Shown: in pieces, positions 34,561 to 45,518 of the stretch
Layout: the number at the start of each line of letters is the position of its first letter
How positions within the stretch are numbered: position 1 is the stretch's first letter
Assembly: GCF_010183535.1 (NCBI RefSeq)
Contig: NC_071328.1
Coordinates: 15,624,001 to 15,688,000 of the forward strand
DNA from: Caenorhabditis remanei
Taxonomy: Eukaryota > Nematoda > Chromadorea > Rhabditida > Rhabditidae
DNA length: 64,000 nucleotides
Direction of reading: 5' to 3'
Translations under genes and position numbers: made by a program
Notes under the pieces: model-generated
Told to the model about the DNA's origin: nothing
The model's input: only the letters and a program-made list of their open reading frames with translations
Database searches by the model: none

Positions 34561-34965
34561 GTGTAGATCATAACCAGGGCTACATTTTTGTAGTTGACGG
34601 TTTTTCGTTAGCTCCGCCCACTTTTGAGATATGCGCCTTTAAAGTAGGAAATTGCCTAAATTAGTCATATATAACGCAAAAATGTGATTTTTTCATCAAA
34701 ATAACCGGAAAATTTATTTCTGACGTTGAAAACCATGGAAACCCTAATTTTCCATATCGGAAATCTCAGTTTTAGCATAAATTTGGCCCAAAAGATCTTG
34801 GTCAAGATGCACCACTATGAGAATGGGTACCAGGGTTCGATCCCGCTTGGGGTCAATTCTTGTGAATTTTCTGTTTTTAGTGTATCTCTTCTTGTAGATA
34901 AAGTCGAGGGCTACATTTCCGTAGTCGACGGTTTTCCTCTAGCTCCGCCTACTTTTGGGATATGC
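34561..34965 (+). repeat. Composite repeat: two ~60-bp modules around a tRNA-like 74-mer
   Basis: Direct copies of the module at about 34588 and 34912 bracket A/T-rich sequence and a tRNA-like segment at 34783-34856. A similar composite lies at 58075-58495, and a partial one at 54985-55680. Confidence 0.6.
34783..34856 (+). repeat. tRNA-like 74-mer (pol III B box)
   Basis: The 5' TTGGCCC and 3' GGGGTCAA can pair over seven positions, and GGGTTCGATCCC is a consensus B box. The D-arm and T-arm do not pair well, so it is a tRNA pseudogene or SINE head. Relatives are at 58306-58379 and a 5' half at 55553-55590. Confidence 0.55.
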
Positions 34966-35211
34966 GCCAATTTTCTATTTGTTTTCTTTGTCTGCTGGCG
35001 AGCTTAATCATTTTTTGCTGTTCCTTTGTATTTTACTAATAGAGTCGATATAAAGTTTCGAGGAAAAAGAAAAAAAACACTATCCTATTGTAAATTTGAC
35101 GCTGATTCAAAATCAGTTTTCAGTTTTGCATTCAAGATATTTTGAGTTCAATGTTTATTCTAGTCTTTACAAATAATAATTGCAAGAGACAACAGAATGT
35201 TTTTCAATCAG

Positions 35212-35783
35212 TTATTTGCAATAATACCGATCACTTGTTGGCTTTTCCATCGGTCGCTTGTCACAGTCGCCGCCGTACGTAACTTTTCTATTAATATCCG
35301 GATTCGTGCCACAATTGGGACAGCGCTTGTCATTGGGTCCTGGTCCAAACTGAAATTGTTAAGTTAAACAAACTGCATTTGGGCAGATAAAAACTAGCTC
35401 TCCATTTTTGCTGTTTACAGCTTTTTGATAGATCCTCCCACTTTTGAGATATGCGCTTTTAAAGTGGGTCAAAAGATATAAATTTTCGTTGCTGATTTGA
35501 TCCTGGATCGCGGATCTAGGTTACTGTAGTTTATAGGAGAAACATTGAACACGTTGATTTCTAAATTGGCGTGCTTAGCATGTATCATTTCTCAAAAGTG
35601 GGCGGAGCCATCGAAAAGTTTTCAACTACAAAAATCGAGCTTTGGATTTGATCTACACAGGGATATATAAAATATGTCATTGTAGAAAGACAACGTTGAT
35701 CTAGAGTATTTTTTACTCACAGTGGTCGCAGGGAAGATCTTCCCCTCAGGACCGTTTGATTTTTGGGTTCCAGATCCGTACAT
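35212..35783 (-). CDS. Small MSGNGN-related protein with CPNC motif (66 aa)
   Basis: Two minus-strand exons, 35783-35721 and 35349-35212, phase 0. It starts MYGSGTQKSNG, a variant of the MSGNGN start, and the second exon carries CPNCGTNPD and GGDCDKR, with a final Cys two residues from the end. The three spaced cysteine sites could bind metal or form disulfides, but there is no signal peptide. The ATG lies two bases after TTTCCAG. The promoter is a mirror of the family module: motif at 35947-35968, TATA (TTTTATA on +) at 35851-35857. Function unknown. Confidence 0.65.
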
Positions 35784-35850
35784 TTCTGGAAATAAAACCA
35801 ATTATTAGAGAGAAAAACTGAAAAACTGAATAAGAAATCGTCCTCGTGCC

Positions 35851-35968
35851 TTTTATATGACACTTTTTGATAAGAATTGGTAAGATTTAGTGACAATTAT
35901 AAAAGCACTTCAAAACATGTTTTTGAATTAATTAATTAATGTCTAGTAGCGATGAGGAATAAACATGT
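35851..35968 (-). promoter_or_regulatory. Promoter module of small gene 35783 (inverted)
   Basis: Minus-strand copy of the shared layout: AACATGTTTATTCCTCATCG motif at 35947-35968, then TATAAAAGGCACG at about 35845-35857, about 70 nt before the start codon. Confidence 0.55.
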
Positions 35969-36294
35969 TTTGAAATTTTTGTTTTTGTACGTTTTTGGAT
36001 AGATCAAAACAAGAGCTACATGTTTGTACTTGACAAATTTTACATAGCTCCCCTACTTTTGAGATATGCGCCTTTAAGTATTCCTGTGGTGCTAGAATCC
36101 ATGATCTGGCGCGCCTCCGGCACAAAAAAAATTATTGCTAATGTGAATCAATTGAGGCAGAAGTTTGCCGAAAAGTGGAAGATTCAAAATATGCAGATGT
36201 TGGTGAGTAATTATGTTAGTATAGGCACCTTTGAAGATGCCTGCGCGCTTGAATCGCCTGGGGCGCCTTCGGCGCAAAAGTGGTTGAACTGAAA

Positions 36295-36425
36295 ACATGT
36301 TTATTCCTCATCGCTAAACCGTTTCCCCCCTTATCACTGAGTCAGTACATGTTTTGGAGCATTTTGAAATATCTATTTTCAACATTTTTATCAAAGCTAC
36401 AGTATAAAAAGAGTGGAGTGCAAAT
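36295..36425 (+). promoter_or_regulatory. Promoter module of small gene 36502
   Basis: ACATGTTTATTCCTCATCGC at 36295-36314, TTATCACT about 20 nt later, and TATAAAAAGAGTGGAGTGC at 36413-36431. Same order and spacing as at 33520 and 38182. Confidence 0.6.
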
Positions 36426-36501
36426 ATTTTTGTTTTCACAATTACTTTTACCTGCTTTACAGCAATTTTTTGGAAAATTTCAATTCATTATTCTTCAGAT
36501 A

Positions 36502-37157
36502 ATGTCTGACAACGATGATAACGATCAACAGATTGCCAATCAAGGCGAAGATGATAATGTGAGTAGAAAAATGTTTTATTAACTTTTAATTATTTTTGTA
36601 TATCAAAACTAGAGCTATATTTTTGTAGTTGACAACTTTTCGATAGCTCCGCCCACTTTTGAGATATGCGCCTTTAAAAAAAGGAAGGAGAGGATCATGT
36701 TGAAGCAGCCATCTTTAAAGGCGCCTATCTCAAAAGTGGGCAAAGAAATCAAAAAAGTGTAAACTACAATAATGAAGAACTAGACTTGATATACACACTT
36801 GTTAAAACGAATGTGCAATTTTTAGCAGAAATACACAGGCGCGCCAGTTTAGGTATTCTAGAGCCGCAGTTTCTCGAAGTCGTCAACATTTAAAGCCTTA
36901 TATTTCAAAAGTGGGCGGAGCTATCAAAAACCTCTCAACTACAATAATGCAGCCCTAGTTTTGAACTACAATAATATGTAAACAAGTAAAATCCAAATTT
37001 CCAGCAAATGTCATCTGGAAACGATACAAACTACTCGTCTGACAGCACCACTTTCGATTACAACGAAACCCATCGTTCCTCAACTCATGACAACAAGAAT
37101 GATACGCATTCGTATGACTACAATGAAGTGAATATTCATATTGAGAAGAGACATTAA
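36502..37157 (+). CDS. Small acidic Asn/Asp-rich protein of the same family (69 aa)
   Basis: Two exons, 36502-36558 and 37005-37157, phase 0. It begins MSDNDDNDQQIANQG. The second exon repeats MSSGNDTNYSS-like sequence, is rich in Asn, Asp, Ser, Thr and His, and ends EKRH. Low complexity and probably disordered; no signal peptide. The ATG lies two bases after TTCAG, and AATAAA follows the stop by a few bases. Membership in the family rests on promoter, intron position after ~19 codons and start context, not on alignable sequence. The intron holds at least three copies of the ~60-bp module. Confidence 0.6.
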
Positions 37158-37309
37158 TTTCGAATAAATCGTTGTTTCTAATAAAAGCTTCCTTCGACAT
37201 GTTGCTTGAATTCATGAGCTGGCGCGCCTTCAACGCAAAATTGTCGTATACATGTCTGCGACGCTAGTATGATTATCTACAACTGTATGGGGTGCCTGCG
37301 GCGCTAGAA

Positions 37310-37661
37310 TACTAATAATAATAATAATTTATTACGATCGTGAAAGTATAGATAGGTGAATGCAATTCAATTACAAAAGAACATGAAAAGAAATAACCAT
37401 AAAACATTCAGAATAAGAGACACATGAACAGACGGATTGAAAAGACTACGGGACTGTGTCAGGATAGCCAACATTCTAGAGTTTCATAGTTGGAAGGGTT
37501 CTGTTAATAAGAAAATGGCTTCGTAGTTTAGTTTTGGACTTTTCCCAGACAAACCTGGTTTTAGTCCGTGTTCTAGTGTACTCACTTAAAGTGAAAAAGT
37601 TTTTGGTTTCAAGATCTACTTTGTTTAATAAAATTTTATATATGAATGTTTGATCGATCAT
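37310..37661 (-). pseudogene. LINE-type reverse-transcriptase C-terminal relic with TTA-repeat 3' tail
   Basis: The minus strand reads ..KTRFVWEKSKTKLRSHFL then INRTLPTMKL, followed by a stop and frame-decayed SFQS-like sequence. This resembles the conserved C-terminal tail of CR1-like LINE ORF2 proteins (RS.FF..R....WN.LP). On the same strand the fragment ends at (TTA)n near 37320, as expected for a CR1-type 3' end. Stops interrupt it. Inferred from motif memory only. Confidence 0.5.
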
Positions 37662-38181
37662 TTATAGAACAGGCTGGCGCACCTTCAGCGCAAATAGTTG
37701 CATCAAAATAATGATTCTTGGTCAATATACCTTTGTCAGTGTATGTTAGTCACTGTAATTTTGTGCGCCGGTTGAAAAAAAAACTATGTTATTCTGTATA
37801 ACAGAGCTGTGTGGAACTCCTTCTTCCGACTCCGACATCCTTGTAAACTTTTCAGAAAATGTCAACGGAATTTTCGATTGAATTTTGGTGGTTTTTGAGG
37901 AAATTTTGTATCCCACGTCCTAACCCTTTTTTAGATAAGCATTCATCTGTTGACTAGGAAAATTCGTAATATTGCTCATTTTTAAACTGAAAACTGTAAA
38001 AATGTTGATTCCTCCTTGCTGGCGCCTCGTTAACAACCGCTTTAGGCATTTTTATTAGACGGAAACGATTATTCAGCACTTTCATTAAAAGTCATCTATA
38101 TCAGCGTCTCCATTCCACAATATTTAAATGCGCATGTCTCAAAAGTGGGCGGAGCTACCAGAAGGTTCGAAATGTTACGTC

Positions 38182-38315
38182 GCATGTTTACTCCTCATTT
38201 CCCTATAACAAAATAAGCCATTTTTATGAACCATTAAAATTTAATAGTTTTGTTATTCCGGCAACGTTGTCCCGCCCTCCTATCAAAAATATACCGTATA
38301 AAAAGAGTGCGGGGC
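38182..38315 (+). promoter_or_regulatory. Promoter module of small gene 38376
   Basis: GCATGTTTACTCCTCAT at 38182-38198 (weaker motif copy) and TATAAAAAGAGTGCGGGGC at 38297-38315. Confidence 0.5.
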
Positions 38316-38375
38316 AAGTGATATCTCATTCCATTTCCCATTTTTTCTCTTAAATAATTGGTTCAATTTTCAGAA

Positions 38376-38759
38376 ATGTCTGGCAACGGGAACAAACAAC
38401 CAACCTCGTCTAATGTAGGTGTCTTAATGGGTCATTTTTATAGTTTACAGAAATTTGATAGCTCCGCCCACTTTTGAGTTATTCGCCTTGAAAGATGATG
38501 CCGCATAACTCAAAAGTGTGCGGAGCTATCAAAAAGTTGTGAACTACAAAATCAGAGCTCTATTCATAAACTATATGTCAATCACTTCCAGCAATCGAAA
38601 TACCCAATTTACCACAGTAACGGATGGGTTGATTTGGACCCTACCATGTCTATCTGGAATGAAGAGACCTGGAGGAATCGCCCACCACCACCACAACCCA
38701 ACGGGACTTATTATTTCGAGCGTGGAATGACCCAATCGGAAATCAGACGCAACATGTGA
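38376..38759 (+). CDS. Small MSGNGN-family protein (68 aa)
   Basis: Two exons, 38376-38414 and 38592-38759, phase 0 (GTAGGT donor, CTTCCAG acceptor). It starts MSGNGNKQPTSSN. The second exon is aromatic-rich with YPIYHSNGWVDLDP, a PPPP run and a C-terminal SEIRRNM. No signal peptide. The ATG follows TTTTCAG by two bases. AATAAA lies about 20 bases after the stop. The intron is filled by two opposed ~60-bp modules. Function unknown. Confidence 0.65.
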
Positions 38760-38814
38760 TCCTTTTTTTCGTTTTTGGAATAAACGATTGTTAATTGAAT
38801 AATCTTGTTTTTTT

Positions 38815-40535
38815 CTGCGTCTCAGGCGCGCCAGACAGACATCACACAGTGCAACATAGGATTACAATGACCGCTCATCGGCCTCTCTGAATGAGCTTCT
38901 GAATGCGCTTAAGGCGCGCCAGATAGCACACGAAATGTCATCCTGGTCAGTGTAACAGCTCTATCTCTTCAATTCCTTCTCTCTTGCTCCAAACGCGCGT
39001 CCAAGGCGCGCCAGGCAGTGTAACACTGCTCCCCCACCCTCCTCGACATCCGGGTGGCTTCCCACTTTTCAATCCAAACGCGCGCGCGCAATGCGCGACA
39101 GCCAGTGTAACATTGCTCAGATGACTCCTCTTCTCTCCATTCCAAAGCGCCCAAGGCGCGCCAGCCATTTCCATCATCTATCCGTCCTCTTCTCTCTTTC
39201 TCTGTGTCTCTCATCTCTCTGCTGTTTTCTTCGAGCCGAGGGACCCCACTAACTTTCTCATTTCTCAAGGCTTTCTTCTGGTTGAACGGCCGACTTCTTA
39301 TTCTACGACTCTCTTTAAGGTTGGTTATTAGGATGGGGTACTTATTGGAATTAAATGTTCATGATTTCAGGTCGTTTTGATTATTTTTGAATTATTGATG
39401 TATGTATTTGGATACGGGTGTTGGAGAATGTGAGGATTGTGGTAAGTTTTTGGGGATTTTTGGGGCAAAAATGAGTCAAAAAATGGTTTTTTAGGACTTT
39501 TTAACTCTAAAAATCGATTGAAATCGATTAAAATCAGGTTTTTAATAGTGTAGAGCCCAGAAAGTGCATTTTGAGAGTGTTTTCAACTTTTCCGGGCCGA
39601 AAATTGATGAGGAATCCGATTTTCTGTTCAAAATTGTGTTTTCAGACACTTTTATAGTCAGGAAACTAAGAAAAACCATTTTTTGTCAAACACTAGTTCT
39701 CATAGTTTTAAACACGTTTTTATTTGACTAAACGTTCTGAAAGCAGACGTTTCGAAACCGAAATTTTTCGCCTCCAAACCTGAAAAACAGTGTCGAAATG
39801 TCTCGGTTTCAAAACGTCTTATTCCCGGATTCCTGGAAAATAATACGTTTTTTTACAGAAGATAAGGAATGATAAGGAAGGGAATCAAAGCAAGAAAGAA
39901 ATCGGGGACGATTCCACACTGGAAGGAGGATGGAGGATGAGAATGGTGCCATTTGAAGATAGTCATTCGAAAGTCAAAAACCGCGTGAAAAATGTAATTT
40001 TTGATTGTAAGTTTAGGCTAAAAGCTGTATTTTTGTAGTTAACACTTTTTAATAGCTCCGCCCACTTGGGGTGCCTGCGGCGCTAGAATGCATTTATAGA
40101 ACAAGCTGGCGCGCCTTCGGCGCACAATATACAGATTTTTTGGTCAAAAATACCCAAAAATGTAATTTTTGGGTTTATTCTATCTATTTTTGTAATTGGC
40201 ACTTTTTTGATAACTCCGCCCACTTTTAACTTATGCGCCATAGAAGATGATGGCTTGAAGCCCAGCGAGAGGAGAAATGCGCGCTATTTTTTAATGGCGC
40301 ATATCTCAAAAATGGGCGGAGCTATCAAAAAGTTGTCAACTACAAAAGCAAAGATCGTATTTTGGTTTCTATTTTTGTAGTTGACAACTTTTTGATAGCT
40401 CCGCCCATTTTTGAGATATACGCCTTTAAAGTTATGATTTTTTCAGATTCTTCAACATTGAGTAAAATTTTCTATTCAGAAAGTTTAAACCGTTCAAGTG
40501 ATATTTCAATCTTCAGCGGAAGAAGAGAGGTCAGA
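38815..40535. other. Non-coding block with GGCGCGCCAG units and first copy of a segmental duplication
   Basis: 38815-39180 has repeated units of the form AAACGCGTCC..GGCGCGCCAG then CAGTGTAACACTG. The stretch 38975-39640 is paralogous to 42265-42790. After that comes A/T-rich sequence and several ~60-bp modules. I find no gene. Confidence 0.6.
38975..39640. repeat. Segmental duplication, copy 1
   Basis: Shares long near-identical stretches with 42265-42790, for example GAGGGACCCCACTAACTTTC at 39238 and 42419, then GCCGACTTCTTATTCTACGA. The copies are about 3.2 kb apart and in the same orientation. Confidence 0.8.
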
Positions 40536-41018
40536 ATGTCTACAGCCCAGCAGACCAACTCAAAGTCTGATGGACCTGTTCACGTTCGAGCAGTTTGCAT
40601 TCCAATGGGACCAACACTAACACTCGACTCTGTCATATTCGCTATTGAATGCGAAATCTTTGAAACTCGTGCATACATGACCGAATACAGTAAATGTAAG
40701 TTTAGAGAGTTTGCAAGTGATGAACATTGCAAAAACTTTAAGTCTCGTCCTTTCACCATTCTCTACGTTATCAATCCAGAAAAGCTCAACTCCTATCAGA
40801 TAACCATGCCAATTTCCGGCTCACATCTTTCGATTTTTGTTGACAACAGAACAACTCGAATCCATAAATGTGGAGGAGGAATGTATCTCGAGTCAAAAGA
40901 AATGATTTCTCCGCTATTGGATTTGAAAAATCCAATTCGTTCAGCATTCCAAGTTACTGCCATACGTCTCACGAAACAAGAGACCCCTCTAGTCGCAAAG
41001 CCTTCCGTGAAGCAGTAA
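40536..41018 (+). CDS. Orphan intronless 160-residue protein
   Basis: An open frame from ATG 40536 to TAA 41018. Start choice: the frame is open further upstream, but that part is the reverse side of dispersed repeats, and the ATG sits shortly after TTCAG-like sequence. The protein starts MSTAQQTNSK and has alternating hydrophobic stretches (LTLDSVIFAIECEIF, FTILYVIN, SIFVDN), four Cys, and a Lys-rich C-terminus. The pattern suggests a folded beta-rich domain, but I recognise no family. No signal peptide. It is flanked by the dispersed module in both orientations. A processed or recently born gene is possible. Confidence 0.55.
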   Translation: MSTAQQTNSKSDGPVHVRAVCIPMGPTLTLDSVIFAIECEIFETRAYMTEYSKCKFREFASDEHCKNFKSRPFTILYVINPEKLNSYQITMPISGSHLSIFVDNRTTRIHKCGGGMYLESKEMISPLLDLKNPIRSAFQVTAIRLTKQETPLVAKPSVKQ

Positions 41019-41101
41019 TATTATAAACTCGATAACTGCAAAAGTGACATCAAATGTCAGTGATCCACCCGGAAATGCCTACACCGACTTCACACCTACC
41101 A

Positions 41102-41155
41102 TTTTTCAATCTATAGAGATAAATAAGATTTTTCAATCTATAGAGATAAATAAGA
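41102..41155. repeat. 27-bp perfect tandem duplication
   Basis: TTTTTCAATCTATAGAGATA plus AATAAGA repeated twice (41102-41128 and 41129-41155), just downstream of the 160-codon gene. Confidence 0.9.
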
Positions 41156-41315
41156 CCCCAGCCGATTCTAGTGCAAGATTCTGAATCCGTTTTCAAATTT
41201 TATCTAGTTTCAGAATCAATCGAGATACATAGGTTTTCGTGAGAAACTGGTTATTTTCAATGCTTTAACAAATCTGAAAACTGACTCAGAATCCTAATAA
41301 TTATTTTTATTACAG

Positions 41316-41801
41316 ATGACGATCATCCGCAGCCATTTTATGGTGCATATCGACCAAAAGCGGAGGAGGATTATAAGAAGTAAGTAATTATCATAAGTAA
41401 TAAATTTAATAATTCAATTACAGATGGCGCCGACAAGAAAAGTGCCAATAAGATATCTCTATGTGAGTTTTATCTCCTTGGTCAAATCTGAAGACGTGAG
41501 GATTCTGAATCCGTTCTCAGATTTAGTCTATCATCAATATGAACCAAGTTATCAACAATTTCAGTGCTAAAAGCTCTGTATCTCAGCTCCTCCCTGTGCT
41601 AAAACAAATCTGAAAACGGATTCTGAATCCTCACGTTTTGGTCTTTCTGGAAATGTATAGAATTGATAATTAAATAATTTTGTGACATTTCAGATCCATG
41701 ATATCGAGCAATGTAGAAATGCTGCACATTTACATGTACGCGTCTGGTGGGCGACCAAAAACCCCGAGGAATTAATTTTGTTTAAAAAAAATTATTCATA
41801 A
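41316..41801 (+). CDS. Small gene model with two competing readings
   Basis: Three acceptor/donor-bounded pieces: 41316-41379, 41424-41462 and 41694-41801. Reading one starts at ATG 41424, right after ATTACAG, and joins 41462 to 41694 in phase 0 for 48 residues (MAPTRKVPIRYLY then IHDIEQC.. to NYS), with AATAAA just after the stop. Reading two joins 41316-41379 to 41424-41451 and gives DDHPQPFYGAYRPK..KWRRQEKCQ, but needs an upstream exon I cannot find. Both look codon-like. Function unknown. Confidence 0.35.
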
Positions 41802-43500
41802 AAAATAAAATCATCATCTTTTTCTCATTAATTACAGACATGTTTAGACATTTCGCTTCCCAAAACGCGTCAAAGGCGCACCAGCTCTTCTAGAGCCATT
41901 TCCCTTATCACATCCTCCTTATCTCATTCACTTTCTTCTCAAATCAACTTGCGCCAATGGCGCGCCAGCCATACACCGGGCAGTGTAACACTGATTTCAA
42001 CGACCGCTCATCGGCTCCAATTTTTCCATCCAAACGCGCATCAGGCGCGACAGATAGCACACAAGGTTTCATTCTGTGTCAGTGTAATGGGACTCTGGCT
42101 TTCTTATCTTCGTTTCTTCTCCAAACGCGCCAGCCTTACTCCAAGTAGTGTAAAACTGATTCCAATGACCGCTTTTCGACTCCCTTCGGCTCCTCATTTC
42201 AATTCCAAACTCGCGCCGAAGGCGCGCCAGCCGTGTGTAACTCTTGCATCACATTTTTTCATTCCTTCTCTCTTGCTCCAAACACGCGCCTAAGGCGCGC
42301 CAGGCAGTGTAACATTGCTCAGTCGGTCCCCCCTTGATGCCTCCTTGTTTCTCCATTCCAATGCGCCTAAGGCGCGCCTGCTTCTCTCTTTCTCTGTGTC
42401 TCTCATCTCTTCTTGTGTCGAGGGACCCCACTAACTTTCTCATTTCTCAAGGCTTTCTTCTGGTTGAATGGCCGACTTCTTATTCTACGACTCTCTTTAA
42501 GGTTGGTTATTGTGATGGGTACTTACTGGAACTATATATACATCATTTCAGGTAGTTTTGATTATTTTTGAATTCTTGATATGGATTTGGATATGGGTGT
42601 TGGAGGATGTGATAAGATGTTTGGTGAGTTTTTCAGGGTTTTGGGGCTAAAATAAGTAGAAAATCTGGTTTTCTAGCTGTATTCTACCCTAACATTGGTT
42701 AAAATCAATTTTTTAATGTCGCAGAACTCAGAAAATGTAATCTATCGACTTTCCAGGTCAGAAATCCATGAATAACCCAATTTTTGAGACCAATTTACCC
42801 TTAAAATCCTATTTTCACCTGTTTTTTTAAAAGTCCAGTCTGAAAACGTGATGTTTGGAAATCAGACGTTACTTATTTTCTGTTAAATTTGAAATGTCAT
42901 GGTTTCTAAACGTTCTGGAGCCTTACAAGGGAAGCTTATGGCTCTATAAATTTGGCCATAGATACTTTCGACCCTGCTGATTCCAAAACTGCTAGAAAAA
43001 CTAGCTAAATGCTCACGTGGGCCGAGTTAAGAGTTAAACTTAATAATAGGAAATAGATGTTCAGTTGTAAAAGTTTGATGGCTCATAACTCGGTTCACTT
43101 GAGCATTTGGCTACTCTAAAATCGACAAAAATCGGGGTTTATTGGTAAAGAGCTCAGAAAATCCATTCTATGTGTGTTTTCGACATTCTCAAACCGAAAA
43201 TTGTAAAGAATAAGATTTTTTCAATCAAAAATTGAACAAAATCCTGTTTTTTCGGTATATTTTAGTCTAAAATTAGTTAAAATCGATTAAAATCAGTTTC
43301 TAAATAATGTAGAGCTCATTTTTCGCATTTCCGGGTCAAAATTTGATGACGAATACGATTATTCGATCAAAGTTGTGTTTTCAGACATTTTCATAGTTAG
43401 GGAGCCAAGAAAGAGTTTTTGGGTCTATTCTACCCTAAAATAGACTAGGTTCCCTGGGGAAAAATGAGTTTCACCCTAAAACGAAGTAAAATCAAATTAA
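41802..43500. other. Non-coding block with GGCGCGCCAG units and second copy of the segmental duplication
   Basis: 41870-42380 carries AAACGCG..GGCGCGCCAG units with GTGTAACACTGATT spacers. 42265-42790 is the partner of 38975-39640. The rest, to 43.5 kb, is A/T-rich and partly paralogous to 39.5-39.9 kb. No exon is supported. Confidence 0.6.
42265..42790. repeat. Segmental duplication, copy 2
   Basis: Paralogue of 38975-39640. It differs by small indels; for example the GCCGACTTC segment here follows an ATG that is ACG in copy 1. Confidence 0.8.
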
Positions 43501-43713
43501 AAAAACTTTTTTTTCAGAAAATTCTTCGGTTAGGGAGACAGCTCGTGCTGACCGACTGCCATTGTCTGCCGGTATCGATTGCCATCGCAAAATGGTAGAG
43601 CGATTCCAAAAGCGTCCACAAGTCTGGTGAGGAACAACGAGAGGCCACTCTAATGTATCGGATCTGGTAAGAGTGTTCTTTGAAACTTTCCGTCTAATTT
43701 TATGTGTTTTCAG

Positions 43714-44930
43714 AGCGCCGCATTCGCTCGCAACCACCAAATGGACAAGGCGAAGCAGCTGTTGAGGAAGAACGGTGCTCGATGGGGGGCACTCATGATG
43801 CGGAACACTTGAAGAAAATGTACTTGATTGACTATCAAATCGTTGTCTGGCATTTTGATAACCACCATCGAAACATTGAACCCCAACGATTCGTCGGACT
43901 ATACTTTTGAAGGGAGCACTACGAGCCGTTTGAACCACGTCGTGAGTTTTGTTTTCACCCCGCGCACCCCTTCTACCGATTCTTTTGCAGTTCATGCCAC
44001 AAATGTTCTAAATTGATTCACCACCGACAGACTCAAAACAACCATGCAGCCAAATGTCGAGCCAAGTGTAAAAAATGTGGTTTTACAACTTGCAAACGTG
44101 GAGAAGGACTTTTTTCAGTCAGTCGTGTTATCTATTGGAGAAAAGCAAAACTAATGCGCTGCCACACTGCAAGAAGTATCGCTAGTGAGTCGTTTTTTTC
44201 AATTTTTCAATTTTAAAACCCAAAAATAATTTTAAAGTAGTTTTTACGTGAGGATTCGGTATCTGTTTCAGGTTTTGTCTATCATCAACTTTGATGGTTG
44301 AAAAATAAGCGCTCTCAAGACATGCACATATTCTGCTTCCCAGAACGCGTCAAAGGCGCGCCAGCTGTCGTTTTCCCTCATCATCACATCCTCCTTATCC
44401 CATTCTTTCCCGGACCCGCTCTTCTCAAATCAACTCGCGCCCAAGGCATGTGTAACACTGCTCCCAGCTTCCCCCTCCTTGTCGATTCCTGGCGGCTCCT
44501 TATTTTCCATCCAAATGAAAAAAAAACTAATGGCTCTGTATCTCAGCTCCCCCTTGTGCTAAAACAAATCTGAAAACAGATTCTGAATTTTTATGACTTG
44601 CGCTATCTAGTGGTACAAATATTATATAAATTTTCTTTTCCAGCTTCCAGATACGCCATCCTGAATGTGTGCCAAGTAAAAAATGGGAAAATGAGATCAA
44701 CACGCCTCCTGTAAGTTTTCTTTTTAAAAGATTTCATTAATTTTATAATAAATTTAATCTAATTTCAGATTTTAAAAGAAGCAAACAAACACGGATCAAA
44801 ACAACAACACATGGAGGAAAATGGGCTGTAAGTATAAATAAAAATATTTTTTTTTGAAAATCAAAAATTCAAAATGTTTTTTTTTTCCAGAAGCCTTACA
44901 ATCACACATAATTGCACAGAGGAATGTTGA
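43714..44930 (+). CDS. Diverged nuclear-receptor-like zinc-finger gene, 5' end unresolved
   Basis: Six exons chain with agreeing phases: 43714-43819, 43991-44065, 44119-44184, 44644-44710, 44769-44827 and 44891-44930 (stop TGA). About 137 residues. The order C(SMGG..)H..SCHKC-SKLIHHR..KC-RANQS-C..HCKKYRYFQIRHPECV resembles a nuclear hormone receptor DNA-binding domain: first-finger C..C, an FFRR-like stretch (LIHHR), Cys5-x5-Cys6, then a degenerate second finger. At least two metal-binding cysteines are replaced (Gly in finger one, Tyr in finger two). No ligand-binding domain follows. The only upstream exon candidate (43518-43626) contains a TAG in the needed frame, so this may be a decayed gene or the 5' exon lies elsewhere. 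Confidence 0.42.
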
Positions 44931-44934
44931 TAAT

Positions 44935-45518
44935 ATTGTATATATATTATTTTTTAATAAAAATTTAAATCGAGTTCATTCAAAACGCGTCATAGGCGCG
45001 CCAGCTCAGTATAACACTGATATTCCAGCTACCCTTCCTCAGGCTTTTCTCGTTTTTCTCAAAAATCGCGTCACAGGCGCGCCAGCTCCTGATTTTTCTT
45101 CCAAAGGTGCTCCGGCAACTCGTCTCCTACTCCAAACGCGTCCAAGGCGCGCCAGTCAAGTGTAGCACGGATATCCCAAGAACCGTTTCTCAGCTTCCTT
45201 TTTATTTTCCACCAAATGCGTTCAAGGCGCGCCAGACACTTATCTAGCATTGTAACACTGATATCCAAGCTACCGTTCCTTGACTTTCTCTGGTTTTTCA
45301 TCTTCCGCAAAATGCGCCTAAGGCACGCCAGCCTAGCGCTCCAGCTATATTATGACGTCCTCTCTCCTCTTCTCCTCTAATCTTCGTTCCAAAACGCGTC
45401 CAAAGCACGCCAGATGTGGCATTGACCCCTTCTTCTCCACAATACGCAAATGATCAACCTGTTGGTCATGCTCGTAAGGCCGTTGTCTGCGTCTTTCTCC
45501 CAATCGTATGATATATTT
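44935..45518. other. GGCGCGCCAG repeat block
   Basis: About seven units of CAAAACGCGTC..GGCGCGCCAG(C/T) separated by CAGTGTAACACTGAT-like spacers, for example 44983-45005, 45065-45085, 45130-45155 and 45215-45240. No exon seen. Confidence 0.7.

Noticed and set aside
43492..43995. 167-codon minus-strand open frame opposite the nuclear-receptor-like exons
   Set aside because: The plus strand has six phase-consistent exons with proper splice sites; the minus frame has no initiation or splice support and ordinary shadow composition.
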